Shown piece after piece: positions 37,701 through 49,167 of a DNA stretch of 64,000 nucleotides. The notes under the pieces are model-generated. The model saw only the letters and a list, made by a program, of their open reading frames with translations, was not told where the DNA came from and ran no database searches. This stretch comes from Spisula solida (lineage: Eukaryota; Mollusca; Bivalvia; Venerida; Mactridae): positions 25,108,784 through 25,172,783 of the forward strand of contig OX365953.1 in assembly GCA_947247005.1 (NCBI GenBank), in the 5' to 3' direction. The translations under genes were made by a program, and so were the position numbers. The first letter of the stretch is position 1; every line of letters begins with the position of its first letter.

Positions 37701-39328
37701 TATTAGATCAATGCCACACGGGTGAATGGATATTTTACCGATTGCAATATTAATTTATTGGTTAGCTAGGCAAAAGTTGTATCTTTCAGAAAATGTCCAC
37801 TTTTATACACATTGATTGGATATTAAACGTATTATCGGCCACTGATTAATACTTTTTAAGTGGCCCTCGTATAATCTTGTAACTATTAGCAAGAAAGCAG
37901 CACTTAATAGATACAATTGATCACAAAAATCAAACAAAAAGAAAATCGCAGATCACAAGCTCTTTCTATAAATTACGAAGAAAAAACTCGATATCCGTAC
38001 CGTTTGTAAATTGTACAGAAATGCTAGTATGAGTCTGACGCCTTATTTTGATATTTTTCTTTATTTCAAAGGTGACACCAATCGACGTAGCCGCCGAAGC
38101 TGGACATTTACCATGTGTGAAGCTTATTCTAGATCAGTGTTTTCTGAAGAACCACGCCGATCTTGTTGATTACCCTTACATTGCCTTGGCGTGCATACCA
38201 CAGTCTACCCTCTCTTTGCAACTCATCATGAAAAAAGAAAAACCAAAAGCAGACGACATCAAGAAAGCGATCGAAGTGTCCTTAATGAAGGCGAATGCTC
38301 AATGCCTTGATATTTTGTTAAAACAGAAAGTTAAAACAGACGACATGTTTGGAAAGAAGAACTTTTATCACGTGTTATTCACGTTCAGTCAGACGTCACA
38401 ATTTGGTACAGACGGTTACAGACGCCTACCTGAAGCAACACAGGTTCTAATTAAGAATAAATACAGCATTAAAACGTACAACCCGCCTAACACATATCCT
38501 CTGTATAGTTTAATCAAAAACGCCCTCTGTATTCATGATTACGTCAACACTCGACATTACGTCATGTGTCTACGTCTGCTCATAGAAGCCGGTGCAGATC
38601 CTAATTTCGACGAGGCTGAATGTGAAAAGAAACTGAATGCTAAAGGAATTAAAACAGAACATGGTCGAATGTCTTACAGTTCAGCAATGCATTGTTTACT
38701 TGAAACTGTTGAAAACTTCTCAGAATATTTAGAATCCAAAGCTCTCGGTGTAAGATTCATAGTACAAATGGCAGAAGTTCTACTTCAGAATAAAGCGCGT
38801 ATTAACGCAGTAGGACGAATCGGTGATAAAACTAGCAACCGTTACGGCACCGTTCTTCACCAGTTTGCAAAATGTTGCGTGAAGCTCGGTGTTGATACAG
38901 ACATTTTCAAATACCTCTTGCGACAAGGTGCTGATCCGAACGCCAAAGAGGGGGGAAGTGGCAAGTACGTCATTAATACGTTTTTCGACACTTTGCTATC
39001 TGATTTAAAGGAGTTCAGTTCCCATCATACACCCAAGGACTACACAGAAGATGTGACAACCATGCTTGGCTTGTCTCTGTTCATGACGCGAGATTGTGTA
39101 AAGGAGACATTGAAGATTTTGAACAAAGACTTCCAGAAAGTACCTCACCATATGAAGAAGTATATACAGACGGCCCAGAAACAACTGGACGAGAGAGCGC
39201 ATGAAATTTGGCCTTTAAAACGAATGTGTCGTGTTCTTATATGGGATTTGTGCAAGAGGGACGCAGCTATTGTGACCAAGCTGCCTACCGATATAGAATC
39301 AAGGACATATATTCTACCTAGTATATGA
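28683..39328 (+). CDS. Ankyrin-repeat protein with C-terminal SOCS box (ASB-like)
   Basis: The coding exons 28740-28777, 34545-34779, 35667-35834 and 38072-39328 join in phase (2, 0, 0) to a 565-residue protein starting MYSRYKSEADDET. Residues about 17-55 are Lys-rich. Ankyrin-type helices follow: LMHHVIIMNNPESVEYLLSH, YAHLACYLGYRTCLNIIL, TPIDVAAEAGHLPCVKLIL, RHYVMCLRLLIEAGADPNFD and TVLHQFAKC...LLRQGADPNAK. The last 38 residues (PLKRMCRVLIWDLCKRDAAI, then VTKLPTDIESRTYILPSI) fit a SOCS box. In ASB proteins this box binds Elongin B/C and a Cullin, and the ankyrin repeats pick substrates for ubiquitination. I infer that role here. Which vertebrate ASB it matches is not clear, so no symbol is given. 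The coding start is supported by the phase match across a 5.8-kb intron and by a strong acceptor at 28682 that makes the first shown exon partly 5' UTR. Confidence 0.8.
28711..28737 (+). promoter_or_regulatory. Upstream ORF ending 2 nt before the main start
   Basis: An ATG at 28711 opens eight codons (M-V-I-R-I-V-K-L) and stops with TGA at 28735-28737. The main ATG is at 28740. Such an arrangement usually dampens or conditions translation by reinitiation. It is relevant only if the transcript includes this exon as inferred. Confidence 0.45.
29455..29615. repeat. Dispersed repeat, copy 2 (other copy 21905-22055)
   Basis: Shares aatacaatgttatgatatt and neighbouring words with the earlier copy, with indels. 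Confidence 0.55.
30751..31010. repeat. MITE family 'gagaatttgac', copy 2
   Basis: Same orientation as copy 1; the terminal bases are more diverged (ggataattttacttgattct / gtcgtttcaaactctccgta). Internal words gcatgaatatatta, ttgaatatataaatttcc and ttaaattatgctaatagaag are kept. Confidence 0.75.
31133..31280. repeat. Three tandem 50-bp units
   Basis: Units start at 31133, 31183 and 31233, each with ttcccgggtgctatctaccc. They differ at only about three positions, so the array is young. Confidence 0.9.
31561..31834. repeat. MITE family 'gagaatttgac', copy 3 (inverted, with insert)
   Basis: It lies opposite in orientation to copy 2. After tcatggcaagaac it carries an insert of about 50 bp beginning aataataataataaaaactt, then the end ggatcaggtcaaattctctg. 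The 69-codon open frame over it is incidental. Confidence 0.7.
33052..33110 (+). repeat. Shortened tRNA-like relic
   Basis: agcggc at the start pairs with gccgct at the end, enclosing a B box-like gggttcgatcc. The middle is too short for a tRNA, so this is a tRNA-derived pseudogene or SINE fragment. A run of ten or more G follows at 33263. Confidence 0.4.
34545..34779 (+). CDS. ASB-like exon: Lys-rich linker and first ankyrin helices
   Basis: Acceptor taatttatttccgtag|caacaa, donor tactttcag|gttagt; enters in phase 2, leaves in phase 0. It encodes NKEPAKPASQLTCKVVKEFL, a Lys/Glu stretch, then DDVMRWLDDNELDLMHHVII and an ankyrin-like helix pair. Confidence 0.85.
35127..35458. repeat. Eight tandem 44-bp units in an ASB-like intron
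   Basis: gaaaattccg starts at 35127, 35171, 35215, 35259, 35303, 35347, 35391 and 35435, a constant 44-bp step. A detached partial unit is seen at about 35573-35615. It lies between the second and third coding exons. Confidence 0.9.
35667..35834 (+). CDS. ASB-like exon: ankyrin repeat
   Basis: Acceptor tatcttgtttcag|gcaccg, donor cgtgag|gtaagg; phase 0 on both sides, 56 codons (APFEPRTNLYAHLACYLGYR ... TERRRE). Confidence 0.85.
35835..38071. other. 2.2-kb intron of the ASB-like gene; nothing notable
   Basis: A+T-rich, with no gene and no clear repeat structure that I could support. Short open frames near 37330-37550 on both strands look incidental. Confidence 0.5.
38072..39328 (+). CDS. ASB-like last exon: ankyrin repeats and SOCS box
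   Basis: Acceptor ttctttatttcaaag|gtgaca, in phase 0; 418 codons to TGA at 39326-39328. It holds most ankyrin-like repeats, with clear ADPN(F/A) turns at two of them, and the SOCS box at the end (from about 39212). The frame upstream of 38072 is intron. Confidence 0.9.
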   Translation: MTPIDVAAEAGHLPCVKLILDQCFLKNHADLVDYPYIALACIPQSTLSLQLIMKKEKPKADDIKKAIEVSLMKANAQCLDILLKQKVKTDDMFGKKNFYHVLFTFSQTSQFGTDGYRRLPEATQVLIKNKYSIKTYNPPNTYPLYSLIKNALCIHDYVNTRHYVMCLRLLIEAGADPNFDEAECEKKLNAKGIKTEHGRMSYSSAMHCLLETVENFSEYLESKALGVRFIVQMAEVLLQNKARINAVGRIGDKTSNRYGTVLHQFAKCCVKLGVDTDIFKYLLRQGADPNAKEGGSGKYVINTFFDTLLSDLKEFSSHHTPKDYTEDVTTMLGLSLFMTRDCVKETLKILNKDFQKVPHHMKKYIQTAQKQLDERAHEIWPLKRMCRVLIWDLCKRDAAIVTKLPTDIESRTYILPSI

Positions 39329-39456
39329 GAAAACAACTATGGAAGAACATTTTCATGAATACAAATTTTTAAACAAACTCAATATATCACAATACGGTAC
39401 ACTGTAAAAGATGATGTATGTCGTGATCTCCAAAAGTTGCATACAATTATATAGTC

Positions 39457-39726
39457 AGCATTTCGCTGGCTTAAAATTAGAAAGTCGTACGTACCATTTA
39501 CGACCTTATAAGACTCATGCATATTTGAAATCTGCATCTCAAGGCGCTTCTTATGAGCCTTTATTTTCTTGAAAATCGAAAGTGGTCATGTTGACCAAAC
39601 TGAAGTTCAAAAAGCTCGTTTATCCATAAGTTAAGAGTAACGTTAGTTTTAGCCGGGTTTTTCTTGTTCTCAAAATATTGATTTTGTACATGTTCTTACA
39701 ACCTTATAATTCTAAGCCAGCGATTT
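39457..39726. repeat. TIR element 'cgctggctta'
   Basis: The ends tttcgctggcttaaaattag and ttataattctaagccagcga are inverted. A related single end with cttgttttctcaaaatat...aagccagcgat occurs at about 15285-15345. It lies in the presumed 3' UTR of the ASB-like gene. Confidence 0.6.
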
Positions 39727-40047
39727 AATCAAGTATTGATTACCAGGTTGATAATATTTTCAAGTGTTGCAAAATCAAAGTGCTTCATTTTATGTACTGT
39801 GATAATCTCCTTAGTGTCTACTCCTATTTATAGACGAATTTGCATTCACACACGGTAAAATGTTGATATAGTTTTTTAGTTTATTTTGGAAACATTAGGC
39901 ATTTTTGCCCATCAGTTTACATGCAAACAACATAAATATCATATCATATAAGATGTTCATAGTTTACATACAATTTTTTACAATTGCCGTCAAATATTAT
40001 GGTTTTTGTCTCTGAAAGTTTATTTACATTATTTTTATTTTTTATCC

Positions 40048-40053
40048 AATAAA
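40048..40053 (+). terminator. Candidate AATAAA of the ASB-like gene
   Basis: First AATAAA that I see after the stop, 720 bp downstream, past the TIR element. It assumes a long 3' UTR. Confidence 0.35.
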
Positions 40054-40450
40054 TCATTCAATACAACATTTGTGATGTTATTTTATTTACTATTCTAATA
40101 ATGGAAGCAGTTAGATTAACTCGTACATGTTTTGGGCTCGTAACACAAATATCAACTTGAATGAAACTATGAGCATAACGCACAGAAATAGCTTTTATCA
40201 CATTACCCGCGGTCCAGCAGTGCCGTACAGCCGTGCCGTAAATATCGTTCGGCACTCCCAGACCATGCAATAAATATTTAAATTAGTCTGACGCGACGTA
40301 AGCCAATCCATGCCTTGATCGACCCATGACGTCAGAATAATAGCAACGTCACTATGACGTCGCGCTATTTGTATCGCTTCATTATGTCTGAAACCTATGC
40401 AGCGTACATCATCATTTTGACTGATAACGAGCGTTCTCTAAGGTTATGTG

Positions 40451-40576
40451 ATAAATAGAATCCTACATTCGTGCTCATTACATACGAGTTTTATTAAACT
40501 CGTGGACAAAAGAATATTTGTCCACTCGTTTAATAAAATTCGTATGTAATGAACACTCATGCAAGATCCTCTATTT
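40451..40576. repeat. 126-bp foldback
   Basis: The arms taaatagaatcctacattcg...acgagttttattaaactcgt and acgag/ctcgtttaataaaattcgtatg...gatcctctattta are inverted. No coding capacity. Confidence 0.7.
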
Positions 40577-40762
40577 AATGGTCAAGGATGTTTTCAGGCT
40601 ACTCCTGTACTGTGTGCCATTAAACTTGACATATTTTGCCCATTGCATGTGGAGTAATATAGCCAGTAAATTGTATATTTTAAGGACGTTTTCACACTAG
40701 CTGACATCAAGCCCACTGTATATACCACAATTTTACCTGATCATCGGTAAATGCCATGACCA

Positions 40763-40912
40763 GTGTGATATTTATTATTCATCTTACTTGTTGTCTTAAG
40801 GATAAGAACAACCAATCAGATTACACCATATTAAACTCTTGGTCAGCAACAAGCGATATGATAGGCTAACCTTATTCTCCAATTAGATAAGATCAATAGT
40901 GAATAATTTACC
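40763..40912. repeat. MITE family 'ggtattcaatattgatctta', diverged copy
   Basis: Shares caaccaatcagattacacca, ttaaactcttggtcag and ccttattctccaattagata with the intact copy at 52831-52973. Confidence 0.65.
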
Positions 40913-41673
40913 CAACTAAAGCATGCCCTTACACGTTGCCTTTTGCGTTACGCTGTCCAATCCAGTCGTAATTCTGACAAATAGGTCTATAGTCTTCTTC
41001 TGTAGTAGAGATTCTGCCATAAGTGTGAGAGAAACGGGGGTTCGCTCTTTGGAAACATTATACAGTAGACAAAACAGAAATGGTAGCCGGTCGAACATAT
41101 AAAGTGTCGGTGCATGGCATCTCTTTGGTGAGGGATAGTTAGATAGGTCTATCACCACGAATGAGGTGTCGAGAGTAATGAATTTCCACAATTGACTTAC
41201 AATTAAGTACATGTTATACCAAGGCACATTAATGACAGTCAGTTTAACCAGCGCTCATAATGGAGTATGAACTTTCGAAAGCAACTTCTGAACTTATAAC
41301 AAACCGTTTTGTCATGGTAAGAACTCGCTTATGCAATTCTTTACAATAAAAAATGCTGCAACTGTAGAAATATGTACCCAAATAGGACATGCCCCGTGTT
41401 CACAGGGAATCAATTTTCAGGATCGGACTGAAGCTCAATTCTGTTTTTACTATTATTTGTAAAGTTAAGAAGTCTTTTTTTCCTGAGCATTTACAGACTA
41501 CTTAAATATCTTCTAGATAACTGATAACGAACACTGAAATTATGTATTTTCTTGTGAAAGGGCTGTATTGTACTTGAGACTGAAACTGATCTCAAACATT
41601 CAGAATCAAGCTCGAAAATCCAGCTTCAATTTATTAAGCACATTATTTCTGTAACAATGTATTAAAACTTATG

Positions 41674-41844
41674 TACAGTGAAGTTCCGCTAATAAGACCA
41701 GTCAAAAAGGTGGTCTTAATAGCGAATCGGTCTTATTGGCGAACCTTTTTTGTTCTAAATTTATTACTTCGGGACCGTAAACTGGCAAAAATCTGCATGA
41801 TTTCAAAATGATCAAAGTGGTCTTATTAGCGGAACTATACTGTA
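41674..41844. repeat. MITE 'tacagtgaagttccgctaat'
   Basis: The left tacagtgaagttccgctaat...agacca and right tggtcttattagcggaacta...tactgta are inverted. An extra internal ggtcttattggcgaac adds a third partial arm. Confidence 0.7.
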
Positions 41845-42271
41845 TTTGTCTTTGAAATCTAGGGAGATATCAATATTGTTTCCTCCGCGTAAACATGTCT
41901 TTCTGTTAACATATTTTCCGTACATTAAATAAAATATAATCGAACTTGAGTCTGATACTGAAAACCAATTCTTTGTGAACGCGCGGCATTGGAGGCAGCA
42001 CTCAACAGAATCAGCCGAGTTTCTGGAAAATTACATACTTAATACAGGACAACAGCGCTTGCTCGCGTGAATCTTTATGTTTACGTATGGTTTTCGTCCC
42101 GTTAACGTATCATAGAAAAAAATGCCGTTTTTATGCGATAAGTTTATAATTCTGAAGTAGTTTCGATGTCACATCTCTTCAAGTCTTTCCCAATATCAGT
42201 TTTCAGCGAATTCCGACATCGTAGGGAAGTGCCTTTGTGTTCTTCCGGTAATATCCGTCAACAAGAATTTT

Positions 42272-43345
42272 AACAAGCAGCCCAGGAGCACTTGTTACGC
42301 TAATCAGTAGCCCAGGAGCACTTGTTATACTAATCAGTAGCCCGGGAGCACTTGTTACACTAATCAGTATCCCAGGAGCACTTGTTACACAAACCAGTAG
42401 CCCAGGAGCACTTGTTACACTAATCAGTATCCCAGGAGCACTTGTTACACAAACCAGTAGCCCGGGAGCACTTGTTACACAAACCAGTAGCCCAGGAGCA
42501 CTTGTTACACTAATCAGTATCCCAGGAGCACTTGTTATACAAACCAGTAGCCCAGGAGCACTTGTTACACTAATCAGTATCCCAGGAGCACTTGTTATAC
42601 AAACCAGTAGCCCAGGAGCACTTGTTACACTAATCAGTATCCCAGGAGCACTTGTTATACAAACCAGTAGCCCAGGAGCACTTGTTACACTAATCAGTAT
42701 CCCAGGAGCACTTGTTACACTAATCAGTATCCCAGGAGCACTTGTTATACAAACCAGTAGCCCAGGAGCACTTGTTACACTAATCAGTATCCCATCACTT
42801 GTTACACAAACCAGTAGCCCAGGAGCACTTGTTACACTAATCAGTATCCCAGGAGCACTTGTTACACTAATCAGTATCCCAGGAGCACTTGTTACACTAA
42901 TCAGTATCCCAGGAGCACTTGTTATACAAACCAGTAGCCCAGGAGCACTTGTTACACTAATCAGTATCCCAGGAGCACTTGTTACACTAATCAGTATCCC
43001 AGGAGCACTTGTTATACAAACCAGTAGCCCAGGAGCACTTGTTACACTAATCAGTATCCCAGCACTTGTTACACAAACCAGTAGCCCAGGAGCACTTGTT
43101 ACACTAATCAGTATCCCAGGAGCACTTGTTACACAAACCAGTAGCCCGGGAGCACTCGTTACACTAATCAGTATCCCAGGAGCACTTGTTACACAAACCA
43201 GTAGCCTGGGAGCACTCGTTACACTAATCAGTATCCCAGGAGCCCTTGTTACACAAACCAGTAGCCCAGGAGCACTCGTTACACAAACCAGTAGCCTGGG
43301 AGCACTTGTTACACAAACCAGTAGCCCAGGAGCACTCGTTACATA
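42272..43345. repeat. 30-bp satellite, about 36 units, with 60-bp higher order
   Basis: The unit cccaggagcacttgttacac + taatcagtat alternates with a version ending aaaccagtag, giving partial 60-bp periodicity. Only two length variants are seen (about 42791 and 43058), each 3 bp short. Because of this the minus strand stays open from 43441 to 42203 (412 codons of a ten-residue motif such as SAPGILISVT). I treat it as satellite DNA rather than a gene, since there is no signal peptide, splice or promoter support. Confidence 0.9.
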
Positions 43346-43614
43346 CCTATATACATTTGTACTACTTGCAAGAAACCGACAACTTCTCTGCAAGCACAAT
43401 GTATTGTTTATTTCAGATAAAACAGAAAACAAAGAGTTCATTTTTTATAAATTTATTAAAAATGACAATTAGCTAACAATTTCAAATAACAGCATACAAA
43501 ATATTAAAAAAATACACGATGTGTAAGCTGCCACAAACATCACACAACCTATATATAAACTAACTATAGGACTACAGTGCAATACTTAACATTCAGTGTA
43601 GCCACACAATCTAT

Positions 43615-43865
43615 AGTACAGAGAATTTGACTTGATCCTGAACTTTATGCATGAATAAATAACTAGATTCTTGAATTGAATATATTAATTTCCGCTTGCA
43701 AATCATGCAATAGTGGTTCTTCAGATTTGTGTTTGCATTACACCTTGTGCGTCTTTGTTATATATCCAAAATATACAGTCATGGTTATAAATACAGAGAA
43801 TATATCACCTGTTAAATTATACTAATAGAAGGTTGAGGATCACGTCAGATTCTCTGTGCTATATG
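43615..43865. repeat. MITE family 'gagaatttgac', copy 4
   Basis: The left cagagaatttgacttgatcc and right gtcagattctctgtgctat are inverted. Same orientation as copies 1 and 2, full length. Confidence 0.8.
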
Positions 43866-44002
43866 TATTAACCACCTAAGGAATACAGCTCAATCCGCAA
43901 TATGTAGTACATGTATATAGTCACTCAACCTATGTAAATACTAATCATAAGAATGGTCATCAACATTTTGCAACAAAATACAATGGTAACAACGGCTTGA
44001 AA

Positions 44003-44237
44003 TATACTCAGCGTCAATGAAAAGTTACCACCCTATTGACTCTCATATTTTAAAATGCATGTTACACTGTGTTAAAAGCCTAACACGACTATGCTTTGAC
44101 CTTACTGTGTAGTCACAGCTATCCTATTTTACAATATTCAAATGCACACACTATAAAACTTTTGTACCAATTGATCATATTGAATACAAAATACAGAGGT
44201 ATGTAGAAGTGGTAACTTTTCAGTGACACCCAGTATA
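44003..44237. repeat. 235-bp MITE 'tatactcagcgtca'
   Basis: The left tatactcagcgtcaatgaaa...gttaccac and right gtggtaacttttcagtgaca...cccagtata are inverted over about 28 bp. Confidence 0.75.
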
Positions 44238-45484
44238 CAAGTTAAGGATAATCGCCAAGTTTGCGGCACAACTTTGTAGGCACAACATATTGTTAATCTT
44301 GTCTTCAACAAATTTATCTGTCACTTGACATAAAACATTTTCATTTAATAATTTGACAAACTGCAGTGGTAATATTCCCTATCATCATGGTAACACTATA
44401 CCCTAGAGTGCAGGGGCAACAGAAAATGCATTATCCACACATTAACATCAACCCCCAGCATCACAGGGGTGTCAACAAGGCCAAATCAAAAATCAGGAAA
44501 ATTGTATGCCGCCCACCATTTTTGCCAAACAAGGGGCCTTCAATAAACTTGTTTCCATAATTAACACAGTTTGTATTAAAGAAAATCCTTTAGAGCAGAT
44601 TAAATTTACTCTAACTTTGCCATTTCTTGAAATATTTTCATCAAATAACTTTTATTTTGGTCCGAAACTATTGCTCTTTCAGGAATTCCAGATAAATCAG
44701 GAAAATTGACACCCCTGGCATCAGAGGTTGTCACAAAATTACATTTTTAGAAAAAACTTTACCCAGCATGTTTTACAATATCATTGCATAATTTGAAGAA
44801 CTGTTTCGTATGCATAAAGATTCATAAAGATTCAACCTAATATTCAAAAGCGTACTTGTATTCTGAAAGAAAGGAAAATTAGGTGACAAGCTTATACTAA
44901 GGGAAAGGGGTGTTTCACTGCACTACAATTACACTATAGTTTATGCCACCAAACACCAAAGTGATGTGCACCAGGGTAAATTAATACTTTTAAATTAAAA
45001 GAGAAGAAATATCCAATTTATAGTAAAGGAAAAAAAGCTTTAAGAATGTGCATGTATTTTTAAATGTCGGTCAAAGTTGATATCCGAATGTTGAACGCCA
45101 CTGATAGGACATTATAGGACAAACATAACGTAAGTAATTAGTCTGGTACATGAACTCTTACATTAAAACGAACTTGGAGTCTTATTCACAAAAATTAGAA
45201 CTCAAATCAAACTTTCACAACACAGGCAAGAAACAATAGAAGGCCAAGATCAAGTTAGTATATCTAACTACGGGTAAACTTCCAAAATAAACAAAGAAAA
45301 ACTTCCCACTGCCAGTTAGATTTACAAAAAAAACTCAACAAGTATTCCAATTCATACAAAACAACAATATGCAAGAAAAGCGTTGAAGAAAACGCTGAAT
45401 TTGTCACAAAAGGGACAAAATGAGCGATCAGTATGTTTTAGCGCATTGAATTGACACAATTCTCACATAATTTTAAGCATCCCT

Positions 45485-45610
45485 GACAGTAATAGGTTTC
45501 TGTTACTCTGAGTTTTAACTTTTAAGTAGTGTCACTAACAGTAATAGGCTTCTGTTACTCCGAGTTTTAACTTTTAAGTAGTGTTACCAACAGTTATAGG
45601 CTTCTGATGC
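45485..45610. repeat. Tandem repeat, 58-bp unit, two copies and a partial
   Basis: cagtaatagg(c/t)ttctgttactc followed by gagttttaacttttaagtag occurs twice, then caacagttataggcttctg begins a third. Confidence 0.75.
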
Positions 45611-46864
45611 AATTCACCATATCGACATTCCTGGTTAAAACCCGTTTTCCGGGATTACAGAATTAATTGAGCGGCAATGTGCGAGATATTCCGAATATAC
45701 GTCAGGGTGATTAAAGCATATAGCGTATAGAGCAACCAGATACATTAATCGCGATTATTTTAGCTAAATGATAAGAATTTGTAAAAAGTCTTACTTGAAC
45801 ACAATGATAACACTATTTGACGATCTCGCTGACGATATTTTTGCTTAATAATATGTTTAACTTGAAAAATGCGTATATTTTCTCGTCATAGGTATCGAGC
45901 TACGGAAGCCGCAGTGATGATTCAACAGAAATGTAGGAGTTGTTCCGAATGGCTACCCCCCTGACCTTGAAATTTCGAATCCGGAGAAACGGTTATCCTG
46001 TAATGTCGATATCGAGAATATCAGTGAAAAGGGCATGTATATAGATAGTATTGTAACCTATTTTAGCATAAGAAAAGGAATGTGCACTAAAAATATATTG
46101 TGTTAACACATGGTCTAAGTTGAAAAACTGTCTAAAAGTAACCATCAAAATCTGACTAGCTTTAACCAATAAAATATCAAGAGTACATTTATAATTCAAT
46201 ACATTTGTAATCACGAAGGAAACAATAGGAAACCTCTTATCAAGGTTCTAACTATCTTGGAATATTTTGTTACAAATAAACTAGCAAAGTACTCAAGAAA
46301 TACTCAGGCTATGACCTAATGCTGAAAACCAATAGCAGTCTCCAACTGAACAGTACAACTCTAAGTCCTAAGAACAAGTCTTTCATTTTCTAAAAGCACT
46401 AGCTTGTTGTGGCAATTACATTGTAAATACTGTAGTGCACAGACAATCCAAAGTTTGAACCATCACAAGCCAGAAAGTCATTTCTCTAGCCCAAAGTGTA
46501 TTACTGTAAATTACAGCAAACACATTTAAAAACTTTACCAACTGACTAGGAAAATAATGCTATCAACATCAAACAGTCATAAAAACAGTATTCATTTTGT
46601 GGGGGTATATTAATTTTTTGGGGAATATTGGAGCACAATTAACTTTTTCCCCATAACACAATGAGACACCACAGTTCTGTAGCTTTATAAATACTAATTC
46701 CTTCGACAATGTTCGGGTTTCTTGCTAAAATAAAGGCACATTTGTCTAATTATCATTAAGACAATGTAAAAGGCAATACATAGAAAGATAAGGCTAAATA
46801 TAAATATAGAGGGATTGTGGTAAAAAAGTTTAAGATAAACGAGAAAAAGGTTATAAGAGTTTCA

Positions 46865-47029
46865 AGAGGTGTTCCGAAAGTTTCGGGACAATGGCAGTAA
46901 TATCTTTATTCATACATTTAATGAAGAGATTAAACATGTAACTGCAATTGTAGAAAATTTCATTGCAAAATATCAAGAAATAATAAAAATATTACAACAC
47001 TTATCCCGAAACTTTCTGAAACACCCCTC
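46865..47029. repeat. Mariner-type MITE 'aggtgttccgaaagtttcgg'
   Basis: The inverted ends gaggtgttccgaaagtttcg and cgaaactttctgaaacaccc are of the type seen in mariner/Tc1 non-autonomous elements. The 88-codon frame across it is not a gene. Confidence 0.65.
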
Positions 47030-48880
47030 GTACAAGGCAATCATACACATAAATAGTGACGTAATGTCTAAATGCAAATTTCTCAAGCCATTCTTTTATA
47101 TAGTTTACATGCTAGATAGACCATATTTTTTATGACAAAATATATAACAATGTTAAATGAATTGTAATCAATATATCTGAAAACATTACAAACAAATTAT
47201 ACCAATATTTCAATGCATAATTGCATATTTATCTTGCCACAAAGTTTGTTTAGCAAAGCTCACTTCCTCTTAAGATACCATAAAATAACTACATCGCATT
47301 AAAATGGTACTTATGGACAATTTTACTCACTTTTGTCAGAGTTTGAATACAATCATGTGTTATCCAACAAATATTTTACATTCAATGATATAAAATCGGT
47401 TTTCTACAGTTTTTTATAGCAAATCATAAGCGCCCTATTCACACATTGTGGCTCGTATGATAGCTAACTTAGGCATAGAACATCATTATAGCCAGTATAC
47501 AAGACAACAAGATGACATTATAATATTCAAGAAACATACAAAATAATATCACAGACATAAACATACCTGTCGGTACTTTGTGTACATAAAATATACAACC
47601 TAGTAAGGCTTATAATATAATATAATAGTTTGTTTCCAGTATACCCACCTACCCTAAAAATCTACCCGGTCCCCGCGATCATAAATGTTCCTTGCCATAA
47701 TATAACTGTGTTACAGTGATTGCTGAAATTATTATTTTGTCATTTTTTATATAAAGGCTAGTTGTCCTTTCTCTCGTTATTTTTTTTTAAAATGGACAAA
47801 TGGTCCCTTTCGTAGGGATGTTACCAGAAACAAACCATTTTATTAGGCCTTTTGTTAACGATCAAGAACACACTCTTCAACAAATTGAACATGTCATTAT
47901 TTATACAACAACAGGATATACAAGATCGTATGAACCAATATATTAAAACATTGTATCTTTTTTTATTGATACCAACAGTAAGCAATTTACACTAACTGAT
48001 CCTTAAAATATTCATACAATATATTGGTTGATCCCTTTTCAAAAATATTTTCGGGCAGATATAGTTATGAAATTAATATTCAATCTGCTCATTCCTGTTT
48101 GAATTTTAGAACAGAAATTTAGAGTCCTAATTTTAGAATAGAATATTAGGATAGCATTATGAAAGTGTAAATAAAATACAACCAAGCATTTAGCAGTGCT
48201 TTTGCTCAAAATATTAGTTTTTTAATAAATTACTTAAGTCATGAGTTCCGAACAATTTGCCTAAATTTAGTATTAATACTAGTATATTTAGTAATTCATT
48301 TGAACAGTTCACACAATTCAGAAACATATTTACAAGCTTCATATATGCATCTTGTCTTCGAAAAATGTACAGACAGAAAACGCAAGAAACAATAAAAGCT
48401 CAGGAGAGATGCAATAATTATAATTATTATGTTTCCATGACAATGGATGAGAACCACAAAATTGATGAAGAACATTCATACATATTTCGAACATACTGTT
48501 AACTCATTATCTTCCGTTGGTGTTAAATTAATATTCTTTCCGTGGTGGACATGACCATATAAAATCTAAATCGCCACGTTTAAATTACCTCAAAAATATG
48601 ATACAAATGTTTTCATTGGGGTTAAGTATTCGTTGATGTAGTGGTTCAACTTGGCCATAAAATTTAATTACCACAAATAATCGATATTCCAAATACAGGA
48701 CAAGGGTTACATGTTCCGTGTTTTGCAATCCAAAAATTTAAAACACAACAGAACTGTATTTTTATAAAAACATCCACAAAATTTAAAGCCCACGAAAAGC
48801 AGTAATTTTACAGTATATAGCACAAAATGTTACTGGCAAGATAGATTGTATAAACACAATTAGAAACAAGTATGGTTATA

Positions 48881-49112
48881 TACAGGGTATTCAAAAAGTT
48901 TGTTCTCAAATTCATACTTAATTGTATCTGAGATATGTAGGCAGTATACAATTATAATTTCTTACACTAATAGTTTCATTTAATGCTCGAATAATTAGAA
49001 CCGTGGTAGAACCCTCTGGAATTCAACTGGAACATTTTACATTCTTCTGACGGCAGAAAAATCAACAATTGAAACATAACCATTGAGAACAAACTTTTTT
49101 TACACCCTGTAT
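48881..49112. repeat. Mariner-type MITE flanked by TA
   Basis: The inverted ends cagggtattcaaaaagtttg...ttctca and tgagaacaaacttt...tacaccctg, with TA on each side, fit a Tc1/mariner non-autonomous copy. Confidence 0.75.
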
Positions 49113-49167
49113 GGAATGCTACAACAAGTATGTATCAACTATGAAATCCCATTCACCCTTTACTCCA

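Noticed and set aside
40916..41227. 103-codon minus-strand frame
   Set aside because: No recognisable motif, no splice context, and composition like the surrounding spacer.
46869..47135. 88-codon plus-strand frame
   Set aside because: It lies across a mariner-type MITE with inverted ends.
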